A DNA stretch of 6,739 bases from an uncultured Erysipelotrichaceae bacterium (GTDB lineage: Bacteria > Bacillota_I > Bacilli_A > RFN20 > CAG-826), in NCBI GenBank assembly GCA_902793515.1, contig CADBDO010000043.1, forward strand, positions 1-6,739, given 5' to 3'. Below are positions 1 through 6,542 of this stretch, piece by piece (the first letter of the stretch is position 1; each line of letters begins with the position of its first letter). The position numbers and the translations under genes are program-made. The notes under the pieces were generated by a model. That model was not told the origin of the DNA. It did not search any database and worked only from the letters and a program-made list of their open reading frames with translations.

Positions 1-2632
1 CACCGGCGCTGGCGACCCAACCGTCCCACTCAGCGAGACCATCCCTGGCACACTCCCACAGCGTAAGCTCGTCCAAACCGCAGCAGCCGGCTATTCCTCA
101 TATGGAAACCAGATCGGCTTAGCTACCGGCATCGTTGATGAGATCTATCACCCAGGATACGTCGCAAAACGTATGGAAATCGGCGCAGTCATCGCCGCAA
201 CCCCAGCCGAAAACGTCAGACGCGAATGCCCAGTCGATGGCGATGTCGTCATCCTTCTTGGCGGCAGAACCGGCAGAGATGGCGTCGGTGGCGCAACCGG
301 CTCCTCCAAAGCCCATAACGCCCACTCAGTCGAAACCTGTGGCGCGGAAGTCCAAAAAGGAAACGCCCCAGAAGAAAGAAAACTCCAAAGGCTCTTTAGA
401 AACAAAGAAGCCTGCCAAATGATCAAACGCTGCAACGACTTCGGTGCCGGCGGCGTTTCGGTCGCAATCGGCGAGCTCGCGGATGGCTTATCGATCAACC
501 TCAATGCCGTCCCAAAGAAATACGAAGGCCTTGATGGCACTGAACTCGCCATCAGCGAATCGCAAGAAAGAATGGCGGTGGTCGTCGAAAAAGAAAACGT
601 CGACGCCTTCCTTGCCATCGCGAACAAAGAAAACCTCGAAGCAACCGTGGTTGCTACCGTTACCAAGAACCCTCGCCTTGTCATGAAATGGAACGACAAG
701 GTCATCGTCGATGTCAGCCGTGAGTTCCTTAACTCCAACGGCGCTGAGAAGCATATCGACATCCTTGCCTCCAAGCCTCTTGATTACAAGAAAGAGGTGG
801 AAGGGGATTTCGCTTCGAACCTCAAGGCCCTCGCTGGCGATCTCAACATCTGCTCAAAGCGCGGTCTCAGCGAGAGATTCGACTCAACCATCGGCGCAGG
901 TGCCGTCACTATGCCATTTGGTGGCAAATACCAGAGAACCCCTGTCCAGACAATGGTCACCAAGATCTCAGTCGAGGAAAAACACACCGACGATTGTTCC
1001 TTCATGTCATGGGGATATAACCCATTCATCATGGAGAAGAACCCATATCAAGGCGCCTATCTTTCCGTCGTCGAAAGCATCTCCAAGCTCATTGCTGCGG
1101 GCGCTAAATTCGAAGACGTCTATCTCACCTTCCAGGAATACTTCAAGAAGCCGATGAAAGACGCCAGACGTTGGGGCGAGCCTTTAAGCGCTCTCCTTGG
1201 CGCGTTCAAAGCCCAGCTCGATTTCGGTGTTGCCGCAATCGGTGGCAAAGACTCGATGTCAGGATCATTCGAGAAACTCGACGTTCCTCCAACGCTTGTC
1301 TCCTTTGCCGTCACCACAGGTAACGTCAATGAAGTCCTAACCAACGAATTCAAAGAAGCGGGCAGCAAAGTCTATCTCTTAAAGCCTGCTTATGATGAGA
1401 ACGGCCTTCCAAACGCCGAAAGCGTCAAAGCTCTCTTCAAGAGAATCGAAGAGCTCAATTCAAAAGGCTTAATCAAATCCTGCTTCACCCCAACCCTTGG
1501 CGGTGTCGCCGAAGCCGTCATGAAAGCCGCTATCGGCAATGGCTATGGCTTCAAGTTCAATGACGAATTGGCCCTTAGTGACATCTTTGGCTACGCCTAT
1601 GGTTCATTCATGGTCGAAACTGACGAAAAACTCGATGGCCTCTATGTTGGTGAAGTCACTAGCGACGCCAAATACGTCTATAAAAACGAAGAAGTCGCGA
1701 CTAGCGACATCGACGCCTTATACGAGGGCAAGCTCGAAAGCGTTTACCCAACCCTCGAAAAGAAAGACAACAAGATCTATGAGTCTTTCTCCTACAAGGC
1801 AGAATCCAAAGCCCACGCTTCGAAACACTATGACGAAGTGAGAGTCCTCATCCCAGTCTTCCCAGGAACCAACTGCGAGTTCGATTCCGCTAAGGCGATG
1901 AGGGACGCAGGGGCAAAAGTTAAGATCTTTGTCATCAACAACCTCGATACCGAACACCTCAACAAGTCCATCAAAGACTTCGCCGAAGAAGTGAAGAAGA
2001 GCCAGATCATCTTCGTTCCAGGTGGATTCAGCGGTGGCGACGAACCAGACGGTTCCGCTAAATTCATCACTTCTTTCTTCAGAAACGAAGCGGTCAAGAA
2101 CGCGGTCACCGACCTTCTTGAGAACAGAGAAGGCTTGATGCTTGGCATCTGCAATGGCTTCCAAGCCCTCATCAAACTCGGTCTCGTCCCATATGGCAAG
2201 ATCATGGATACGGACGAGTCCTTCCCAACCCTTACCTTCAACACAATCGCTAGACACCAGTCCAAGATTGTGAGAACGAGAATCGCATCAAATAAGTCAC
2301 CATGGTTAGCCAGAACCAAGGTCGGCGACGTCTATAACGTTGCCATCTCCCATGGCGAAGGCCGCTTCTTCGCAAGTGAGGATCTCGTAAGAGAACTTGC
2401 AAAAAATGGGCAAATTGCTACGCAATATGTTAATCTCAATGGTGAAGCAACCGACGATATCCGTTATAACCCAAATAACTCAGTCTTAGCCGTCGAAGGC
2501 ATTACCTCGTTCGATGGCCGAGTCCTTGGCAAGATGGGTCACAGCGAACGTATCGGAAATGGATTATATAAGAACGTCTACGGCGAATACGACATGGAAA
2601 TGTTTAAGTCCGCTGTTGAGTTCTTCAAATAA
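1..2632 (+). CDS. purL: Phosphoribosylformylglycinamidine (FGAM) synthase, single-chain type, 5' truncated
   Basis: FGAM synthase performs the fourth step of de novo purine synthesis in the cytoplasm: FGAR + glutamine + ATP gives FGAM. The frame is open from base 2 (base 1 ends the previous codon), so the true start lies upstream. The 876 residues seen, against about 1,240 for clostridial-type single-chain PurL, imply roughly 360 missing N-terminal residues. Fragment numbering: the synthetase core includes GGRTGRDGVGG (87-97), then NDFGAGGVSVAIGELADG and ISESQERMAVVV. The second synthetase half begins near KRGLSERFD (286) and carries GGKDSMS (414-420). The class I glutaminase domain runs from about 613 (VRVLIPVFPGTNCE) to the end. 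Its triad is visible: Cys717 in GICNGFQ, His784 and Glu786 in SHGEGRFF. The fused glutaminase means no separate PurQ is needed. There is no frameshift, and the stop TAA lies 20 bases before fhs, suggesting co-transcription. The ATG at 173 is internal (residue 58), not a start. Confidence 0.97.
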   Translation, partial: TGAGDPTVPLSETIPGTLPQRKLVQTAAAGYSSYGNQIGLATGIVDEIYHPGYVAKRMEIGAVIAATPAENVRRECPVDGDVVILLGGRTGRDGVGGATGSSKAHNAHSVETCGAEVQKGNAPEERKLQRLFRNKEACQMIKRCNDFGAGGVSVAIGELADGLSINLNAVPKKYEGLDGTELAISESQERMAVVVEKENVDAFLAIANKENLEATVVATVTKNPRLVMKWNDKVIVDVSREFLNSNGAEKHIDILASKPLDYKKEVEGDFASNLKALAGDLNICSKRGLSERFDSTIGAGAVTMPFGGKYQRTPVQTMVTKISVEEKHTDDCSFMSWGYNPFIMEKNPYQGAYLSVVESISKLIAAGAKFEDVYLTFQEYFKKPMKDARRWGEPLSALLGAFKAQLDFGVAAIGGKDSMSGSFEKLDVPPTLVSFAVTTGNVNEVLTNEFKEAGSKVYLLKPAYDENGLPNAESVKALFKRIEELNSKGLIKSCFTPTLGGVAEAVMKAAIGNGYGFKFNDELALSDIFGYAYGSFMVETDEKLDGLYVGEVTSDAKYVYKNEEVATSDIDALYEGKLESVYPTLEKKDNKIYESFSYKAESKAHASKHYDEVRVLIPVFPGTNCEFDSAKAMRDAGAKVKIFVINNLDTEHLNKSIKDFAEEVKKSQIIFVPGGFSGGDEPDGSAKFITSFFRNEAVKNAVTDLLENREGLMLGICNGFQALIKLGLVPYGKIMDTDESFPTLTFNTIARHQSKIVRTRIASNKSPWLARTKVGDVYNVAISHGEGRFFASEDLVRELAKNGQIATQYVNLNGEATDDIRYNPNNSVLAVEGITSFDGRVLGKMGHSERIGNGLYKNVYGEYDMEMFKSAVEFFK

Positions 2633-2639
2633 AAAAAAT

Positions 2640-2645
2640 AGGAGG
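2640..2645 (+). promoter_or_regulatory. Strong ribosome binding site of fhs
   Basis: A perfect AGGAGG lies 7 bases before the fhs ATG, inside the 20-base purL-fhs gap. It fixes the fhs start at 2653. No promoter or terminator fits in the gap, so fhs is most likely translated from the purL transcript. Confidence 0.92.
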
Positions 2646-2652
2646 AAAAAAG

Positions 2653-4317
2653 ATGCTTACAGACATCGAAATCGCTCAACAGTGCGAGAAGAAGACAATC
2701 TTCGAAATCGCAAAAGTCGCCGGAGTCGACGATAAATACCTCGAGCCTTATGGCAAATACAAAGCCAAGGTTGACTACGCCCTCTTAAAGGAAGGCCGCA
2801 AGAAAGGCAAGTTGATCCTTGTCACCGCGATCACCCCAACCCCTGCGGGCGAAGGCAAAACCACAACAAGCATTGGCCTTGCCGATGGTCTTAGAAAGAT
2901 CGGCAAGAACACAATCGCAGCCTTAAGAGAACCATCTCTTGGTCCAGTCTTTGGTATCAAAGGCGGCGCTGCCGGCGGTGGATACGCCCAAGTCGTCCCA
3001 ATGGAAGACATCAACCTTCACTTCACCGGTGACTTCCACGCCATCACCACGGCCAACAACCTTCTTTGCGCTCTTCTTGATAACTCAATCCAGCAAGGCA
3101 ATCCTTTAGGAATCGATAACCGCAAAATCGTCATCAAGAGATGCCTTGATATGAATGACCGCCAGCTTAGATTCGTCGTCGATGGTCTTGGCGGAAAAGC
3201 CAATGGCACCCCAAGAGAAGATGGATTCGACATCACCGTCGCAACTGAGATGATGGCTATCTTCTGCCTTGCCACCTCCATCAACGACTTAAAGGAAAGA
3301 ATCGGTAGAATGGTCGTCGCCTACACCTATGACGATAAACCAGTCACCGCCAAAGACCTCCACGCCGTCGGCGCGATGACCGCTCTTCTCAAAGACGCCA
3401 TCAAGCCAAACCTCGTTCAGACCCTTGAAGGCACCCCATGCTTCGTCCATGGTGGCCCATTCGCCAATATCGCCCATGGCTGCAACTCCGTCACTGCCAC
3501 GAACATGGCTATGTCGCTTGCTGACTACACCGTCACAGAAGCCGGATTCGGTGCTGACTTAGGCGCTGAGAAGTTCCTTGATATCAAATGCCGCTTAGCC
3601 GGTCTCAAACCTGACTGCGTCGTCATGGTCGCAACCGTGAGAGCCCTTAAGATGCACGGTGGCTTAAAGAAGACCGAACTAGGCAAAGAAGATCTCGTCG
3701 CCCTCGAAAAAGGTCTTCCAAACCTTCTTAGACACATCGACAACATCGTCTCCGTCTATCACCTCCCATGCGTCGTCGCGATCAACCGTTTCCCAACCGA
3801 CACCGATGCTGAAATCGAACTTGTTGAGAAGAAGTGCAAAGAACTCGGCGTCAACGTCAAGCTCTCAACCGTTTGGGCTGATGGCGGCAATGGTGGCATC
3901 GAACTCGCCAAAGAAGTCGTCCGACTTTGCGATGAGCCAAATAACTTCACCTTCAGCTATGAGCTCGACAATTCGATCGAAGAAAAACTCGACCAAATCG
4001 TCAAGAAGATCTACCATGGCAGCCGCGTCGTCCTCACCCCAGCCGCTAAGAAGCAGGCCGCTAAGCTTGAGGAACTCGGATTCAGAAACCTCCCAATCTG
4101 CGTTGCTAAGACCCAATACTCATTCTCTGATGACCAAAACAAACTTGGTGCCCCAGAGAACTTCGAGGTCACTGTCAGAAACATCAAAGTCAGCGCAGGC
4201 GCAGGCTTCATCGTTGCCTTAACTGGCGAAATCATGACCATGCCAGGACTTCCAAAAGTCCCTGCTGCCAATAGCATCGATGTCGATGAAGATGGTAACA
4301 TCTCTGGCTTATTCTAA
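2653..4317 (+). CDS. fhs: Formate-tetrahydrofolate ligase (10-formyl-THF synthetase)
   Basis: This cytoplasmic enzyme makes 10-formyl-THF from formate, THF and ATP. The product is the formyl donor for two steps of purine synthesis and for initiator Met-tRNA. The 554 residues match the family's usual length of about 555-560. Visible signatures: the P-loop TPAGEGKTTT (63-72, Lys69), the family motif GIKGGAAGGGY (101-111), and the second family motif VATVRALKMHGG (326-337). Phe380 and Trp408 have the same 28-residue spacing as the folate-stacking Phe384/Trp412 that I recall for the Moorella enzyme. The start is set by a perfect ribosome binding site. The gene follows purL closely and ends at a strong terminator, so it is the last gene of that unit. 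This pairing points to a role in supplying formyl groups to purine synthesis. An acetogenic (Wood-Ljungdahl) role cannot be judged, since no other pathway gene is in view. Nothing appears truncated or mutated. Confidence 0.98.
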   Translation: MLTDIEIAQQCEKKTIFEIAKVAGVDDKYLEPYGKYKAKVDYALLKEGRKKGKLILVTAITPTPAGEGKTTTSIGLADGLRKIGKNTIAALREPSLGPVFGIKGGAAGGGYAQVVPMEDINLHFTGDFHAITTANNLLCALLDNSIQQGNPLGIDNRKIVIKRCLDMNDRQLRFVVDGLGGKANGTPREDGFDITVATEMMAIFCLATSINDLKERIGRMVVAYTYDDKPVTAKDLHAVGAMTALLKDAIKPNLVQTLEGTPCFVHGGPFANIAHGCNSVTATNMAMSLADYTVTEAGFGADLGAEKFLDIKCRLAGLKPDCVVMVATVRALKMHGGLKKTELGKEDLVALEKGLPNLLRHIDNIVSVYHLPCVVAINRFPTDTDAEIELVEKKCKELGVNVKLSTVWADGGNGGIELAKEVVRLCDEPNNFTFSYELDNSIEEKLDQIVKKIYHGSRVVLTPAAKKQAAKLEELGFRNLPICVAKTQYSFSDDQNKLGAPENFEVTVRNIKVSAGAGFIVALTGEIMTMPGLPKVPAANSIDVDEDGNISGLF

Positions 4318-4324
4318 TCTCCAC

Positions 4325-4366
4325 AAAAAAATGACCGCCCTCCAAATGGGCGGTCTTTTCTTTTTC
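4325..4366 (+). terminator. Intrinsic terminator after fhs
   Basis: Eight base pairs are perfect, GACCGCCC (4333-4340) with GGGCGGTC (4348-4355), around a 7-base loop. A T-rich tail (TTTTCTTTTT) follows and an A-tract precedes the stem. It starts 8 bases after the fhs stop and should end the purL-fhs transcript. The A-tract upstream could also make it work on the reverse strand, but no reverse gene is seen. Confidence 0.95.
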
Positions 4367-4385
4367 TAAGCGCCTTGGGGGCGTA

Positions 4386-4415
4386 TTTACTCGCTCTTAG
4401 CAAAAGTGCTATCAT
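4386..4415 (+). promoter_or_regulatory. Predicted extended -10 promoter of the lipase gene
   Basis: The -10 candidate TATCAT (4410-4415, 5 of 6 consensus bases) is preceded directly by TGC, giving an extended -10 (TGn). An 18-base spacer separates it from TTTACT (4386-4391, 4 of 6). Transcription would start about 7 bases past the -10, at about 4422-4423, which is the A of the preferred ATG. The promoter sits just after the fhs terminator, as expected for an independent unit. This is a prediction by eye only. Confidence 0.5.
4398..4411. repeat. Short inverted repeat over the lipase -10
   Basis: TAGCA (4398-4402) and TGCTA (4407-4411) form perfect 5-base arms around AAAG. The right arm overlaps the extended -10, so a bound repressor would block RNA polymerase. 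The arms are short enough for this to be chance. Confidence 0.35.
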
Positions 4416-4422
4416 CAACGGG

Positions 4423-5205
4423 ATGCAAACCGCTTATCCAATTATCCTTGTGCATGGCCTTGCCGTCAGAGACTGCATCTTCATGAAGCCTTTTGGTGAG
4501 ATTGAACGCAAACTCAAAGAGGAAGGCTTTGTCGTATCTAGAAGCAAAGTTGAGGCTTTTGCCCCAATTGAGCACAACGCAGAGGTCCTTAAGAAGGAAA
4601 TCCTCAAGATTCTCGAAGAGAACAATGTCGACAAAGTGAACATCATCGCTCACTCAAAAGGTGGACTTGATGCCAAATACATGATTGAGAAGCTAGGTAT
4701 GGCGGAGCGTGTCGCAAGCTTTACGACCATGTGCACCCCACATAAAGGAACCCCAGTCGCTAGAGGAGTGGCGAAACTCCCTCGCTGGATGCTCCATGTC
4801 ATGGCCTTCTTCGTCAACCTTTGGTACCGCATCCTCGGAGATAGGCATCCTAATTCTTTGAAATCCCTTGAGCAGCTTGCTTCCTGGAACCCTGTTGAAG
4901 AGGTGGTTCTCAAGGCTGGAAGCGGAATCTACTGCCAAAGCTATTCGGCCACGCTTGAAAGAAGCCGGGACGATTTCGTTCTTGGTATTCCGTTAGCCTT
5001 CTGCCATCACGTCGAGAAAGGGGAGCCAAGTGACGGCCTAGTCAGCAAAGAGTCCGCCAAATTCGGCGAATATAAGGGTCTCATGCTAGAAGGTTCCATC
5101 TCCCATAGCGACGTCTTCGATTTCATGGCGAAGAAAAACAAGAAAGAGAGGATCTACGGGTTCTATTCAACCTTGTGTGAGGATTTGAAAAACAGGGGTT
5201 TCTAA
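4423..5205 (+). CDS. Alpha/beta-hydrolase, lipase/esterase family
   Basis: A predicted serine hydrolase acting on lipid or ester substrates; the true substrate is unknown. From ATG 4423 it has 260 residues. It opens directly with the first core strand and oxyanion segment PIILVHGL (6-13). The nucleophile elbow is AHSKGG with Ser78. The acid is Asp204 in PSDGLVSKES, and the base is His228 in SHSDVF. This order and the NSLKSLEQL stretch resemble bacterial triacylglycerol lipases of the Pseudomonas/Bacillus type. A hydrophobic, Trp-rich stretch (121-139, RWMLHVMAFFVNLWYRILG) may be a lid helix or membrane-contact helix. No signal peptide is seen, so the protein is probably cytoplasmic. The frame extends back to a TTG at 4375, but the added 16 residues look neither like a signal peptide nor like the family, and TTG lacks a ribosome binding site. 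The chosen ATG also lacks one, consistent with a leaderless mRNA. Terminators on both sides make it monocistronic. Confidence 0.88.
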   Translation: MQTAYPIILVHGLAVRDCIFMKPFGEIERKLKEEGFVVSRSKVEAFAPIEHNAEVLKKEILKILEENNVDKVNIIAHSKGGLDAKYMIEKLGMAERVASFTTMCTPHKGTPVARGVAKLPRWMLHVMAFFVNLWYRILGDRHPNSLKSLEQLASWNPVEEVVLKAGSGIYCQSYSATLERSRDDFVLGIPLAFCHHVEKGEPSDGLVSKESAKFGEYKGLMLEGSISHSDVFDFMAKKNKKERIYGFYSTLCEDLKNRGF

Positions 5206-5222
5206 TGAAAACCCCCTTTTTT
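5195..5222 (+). terminator. Intrinsic terminator overlapping the lipase stop codon
   Basis: GGGGTTT (5195-5201) pairs with AAACCCC (5209-5215) around a 7-base loop (5202-5208), followed by TTTTTT (5217-5222). The left arm encodes the last residues of the lipase, and the TAA stop (5203-5205) lies in the loop. A ribosome finishing translation would cover the stem. Confidence 0.82.
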
Positions 5223-5290
5223 GTTGGGGATTTTTCTTTTTGGATAAACTGTCTAAAAGACTTTTTCATTTTCAGCGAGATATCCAAGGA

Positions 5291-5312
5291 TTTTAAGTAT
5301 AAAATACTAAAA
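5291..5312. promoter_or_regulatory. AT-rich palindrome and possible -10 of the lipoprotein gene
   Basis: AGTAT (5296-5300) and ATACT (5304-5308) are perfect arms around AAA. They extend outward as TTTT (5291-5294) and AAAA (5309-5312) with one unpaired A at 5295. The palindrome contains TATAAA/TAAAAT, the best -10 candidate before the lipoprotein gene. No convincing -35 is found at normal spacing. It may be promoter plus operator, or simply AT-rich sequence. Confidence 0.4.
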
Positions 5313-5320
5313 TAAGAACC

Positions 5321-5325
5321 GAGGT
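5321..5325 (+). promoter_or_regulatory. Ribosome binding site of the lipoprotein gene
   Basis: GAGGT lies 6 bases before ATG 5332. Together with the signal peptide beginning at once after this ATG, it fixes the start. Confidence 0.75.
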
Positions 5326-5331
5326 CCATCT

Positions 5332-6456
5332 ATGAAGAAAACCGCTTTAAGTGTCATTTCCCTTTCAACGTTACTCCTTGCCTCTTGCTCATTCTTTGGA
5401 GGAGAAGGAGCGGCCGCCATAAAATTTGGCAACGAGAATCTTTCCTCTCTCCCAAGCGAATCCATCCCGGAGTTCGTCAACCAGGAAGAAAGCCAGACCT
5501 ATTACACAAGCGAAGACATCCTTATGTCCCTTGAGTGCAACGGTTACTTCACCAATTACTCATATTTCTACCTCGATGAGAATGATAAGAACCTCCGTGT
5601 CTACGACAACATGTACTTCTATGAGAAGGACTATTTCTATTTCGTCACCAAGGACGTCAAATACCTCTGGGCTTCTTTAGAAGAAGGCTATGACAAAACC
5701 TGCGTCGAAGAGGAAAAAGAAGCAGGATACGATATCCGCATCAACGTCCTCAAAGATGGTATCTACACGATCAAATTCAACATCGAAACCAAGAAAGCGT
5801 CGGTTATTTATAAGAGCGAAATCACTGAACCGAAGTATTTTCCAATCAAGACAGCAGACCTCTATAACGGCAAGACCAAGAGCTACATCTCTATGACTCA
5901 AAGCGCCTCAAACCCTGATGAGCTTGAGTGCAAGGGCGTTGAATTCGATGTCAGTAAAGGCTGTTCAATCGTTGATACCACGACCCATATCAGCATGTAT
6001 AAGCTCACAATCGATTCTTCTTCGAAAGACCTTGCCCTTTATACCTCGCTTGAAAGAGATAAATCCTTCTATAGCACATTCGATGGCAAGATGAATCTCT
6101 ACCTCAACAAGAAGACATATGTTTTACGTGGAGAGATTGCTGATAAAGAGCATTCAACGTTCTATGTGCAAAATATTGGAAACAGCCGTCTTACCGATCC
6201 AGTCGTGGACCCAACTCATCCATATATCTTCACCTGCCAGTATACGACCCCTCAATATGTCACTGAGGTGCCTGATCTCTATGGCAAGCACGTTAATAAA
6301 CTCCCATTCACCTATTCAAGCGAGACCATTGAACTCTACGAATACGAATACAAAGGTGAGCCAAGGTCCTATTACAGGTTCAAAGAGGAAGGGACCTATA
6401 ACATCGCCCTTGATATGTCGACCTTGACCTTCACCGCAGTAAAAGCGGCAGCCTAA
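5332..6456 (+). CDS. Putative lipoprotein of unknown function
   Basis: I do not recognise the 374-residue protein as a named family. The N-terminus is a lipoprotein signal: MKK, a hydrophobic stretch (about 5-17), and the lipobox LASC with Cys19 as the lipidated residue. The mature protein should be anchored on the outer face of the membrane. A short Gly/Ala/Glu linker (about 22-30) follows. The rest is rich in Tyr, Thr and acidic residues with alternating hydrophobic positions, which suggests beta structure, and no enzyme motif is visible. Two similar segments, DGIYTIKFNIETKKASVIY (142-160) and EEGTYNIALDMSTLTFTAVK (352-371), share a G-x-Y-(T/N)-I-x-(F/L)-(N/D) then T-x-x-(A/F)-x-V pattern. 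This suggests two related beta-sandwich units, of a style seen at the ends of extracellular carbohydrate-binding-like domains. That link is inference. The gene is monocistronic: it has its own ribosome binding site and a terminator right after the stop. It could be a surface ligand-binding or substrate-capture protein. Confidence 0.8.
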   Translation: MKKTALSVISLSTLLLASCSFFGGEGAAAIKFGNENLSSLPSESIPEFVNQEESQTYYTSEDILMSLECNGYFTNYSYFYLDENDKNLRVYDNMYFYEKDYFYFVTKDVKYLWASLEEGYDKTCVEEEKEAGYDIRINVLKDGIYTIKFNIETKKASVIYKSEITEPKYFPIKTADLYNGKTKSYISMTQSASNPDELECKGVEFDVSKGCSIVDTTTHISMYKLTIDSSSKDLALYTSLERDKSFYSTFDGKMNLYLNKKTYVLRGEIADKEHSTFYVQNIGNSRLTDPVVDPTHPYIFTCQYTTPQYVTEVPDLYGKHVNKLPFTYSSETIELYEYEYKGEPRSYYRFKEEGTYNIALDMSTLTFTAVKAAA

Positions 6457-6463
6457 AAAGAAA

Positions 6464-6488
6464 CGAGCCCCGCATTGGGGCTTTTCTT
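6464..6488 (+). terminator. Intrinsic terminator after the lipoprotein gene
   Basis: AGCCCC (6466-6471) pairs with GGGGCT (6477-6482) around the 5-base loop GCATT, followed by TTTTCTT. The upstream A-rich run can extend the stem if a CG pair of bases (6464-6465) bulges out. It begins within 10 bases of the TAA at 6454-6456. Confidence 0.85.
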
Positions 6489-6501
6489 ATTGGCTCAAAG
6501 C

Positions 6502-6530
6502 GACTACAATTGTAGTGACTACAAAAGTAG
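6502..6530. promoter_or_regulatory. Tandem palindromic operator and promoter of the antitoxin gene
   Basis: ACTACAATTGTAGT (6503-6516) is a perfect 14-base palindrome. A second, imperfect one, CTACAAAAGTAG (6519-6530), follows at a 15-base period. GACTACA recurs at 6502 and 6517, and GTAG at 6512 and 6527. The first palindrome contains TACAAT (6505-6510), a good -10 candidate, though the matching -35 is weak. Ribbon-helix-helix antitoxins are known to bind tandem palindromes over their own promoter, so these are the likely autoregulatory sites. Confidence 0.72.
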
Positions 6531-6531
6531 G

Positions 6532-6536
6532 GGAGG
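6532..6536 (+). promoter_or_regulatory. Ribosome binding site of the antitoxin gene
   Basis: GGAGG lies 6 bases before ATG 6543 and fixes the start. It directly follows the second operator palindrome. Confidence 0.85.
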
Positions 6537-6542
6537 AATAAC

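Noticed and set aside
173..175. ATG at 173 as a purL start
   Set aside because: The upstream residues are conserved PurL sequence (GDPTVPLSET, AAAGYSSYGNQIGLATG) in the same frame, so this Met is internal.
148..774. 208-codon open frame on the minus strand
   Set aside because: It lies wholly antisense to purL, has a low-complexity Ser/Leu-rich product, and exists because the skewed codon use of purL removes antisense stops.
1718..2257. 179-codon open frame on the minus strand, overlapped by another antisense frame
   Set aside because: It is antisense to the conserved purL glutaminase domain, which fully explains the sequence; no ribosome binding site or family resemblance is seen.
3806..4222. 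138-codon + strand frame inside fhs
   Set aside because: It is an out-of-frame shadow of fhs with a Ser-rich, low-complexity product.
4375..4422. TTG at 4375 as the lipase start, adding 16 residues
   Set aside because: There is no ribosome binding site, the TTG lies in a small GC hairpin (4371-4383), the predicted promoter lies downstream of it, and the extra residues do not form a signal peptide.
5251..5266. GTCT-AAA-AGAC followed by TTTTT as a second terminator
   Set aside because: The stem is only 4 base pairs with a 3-base loop; it is too weak, and the lipase terminator just upstream already does the job.
5410..5417. GCGGCCGC palindrome (a NotI site) in the lipoprotein gene, as a possible cloning scar or regulatory site
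   Set aside because: It is in frame within the Gly-Ala linker after the lipobox and is readily explained by alanine codons.
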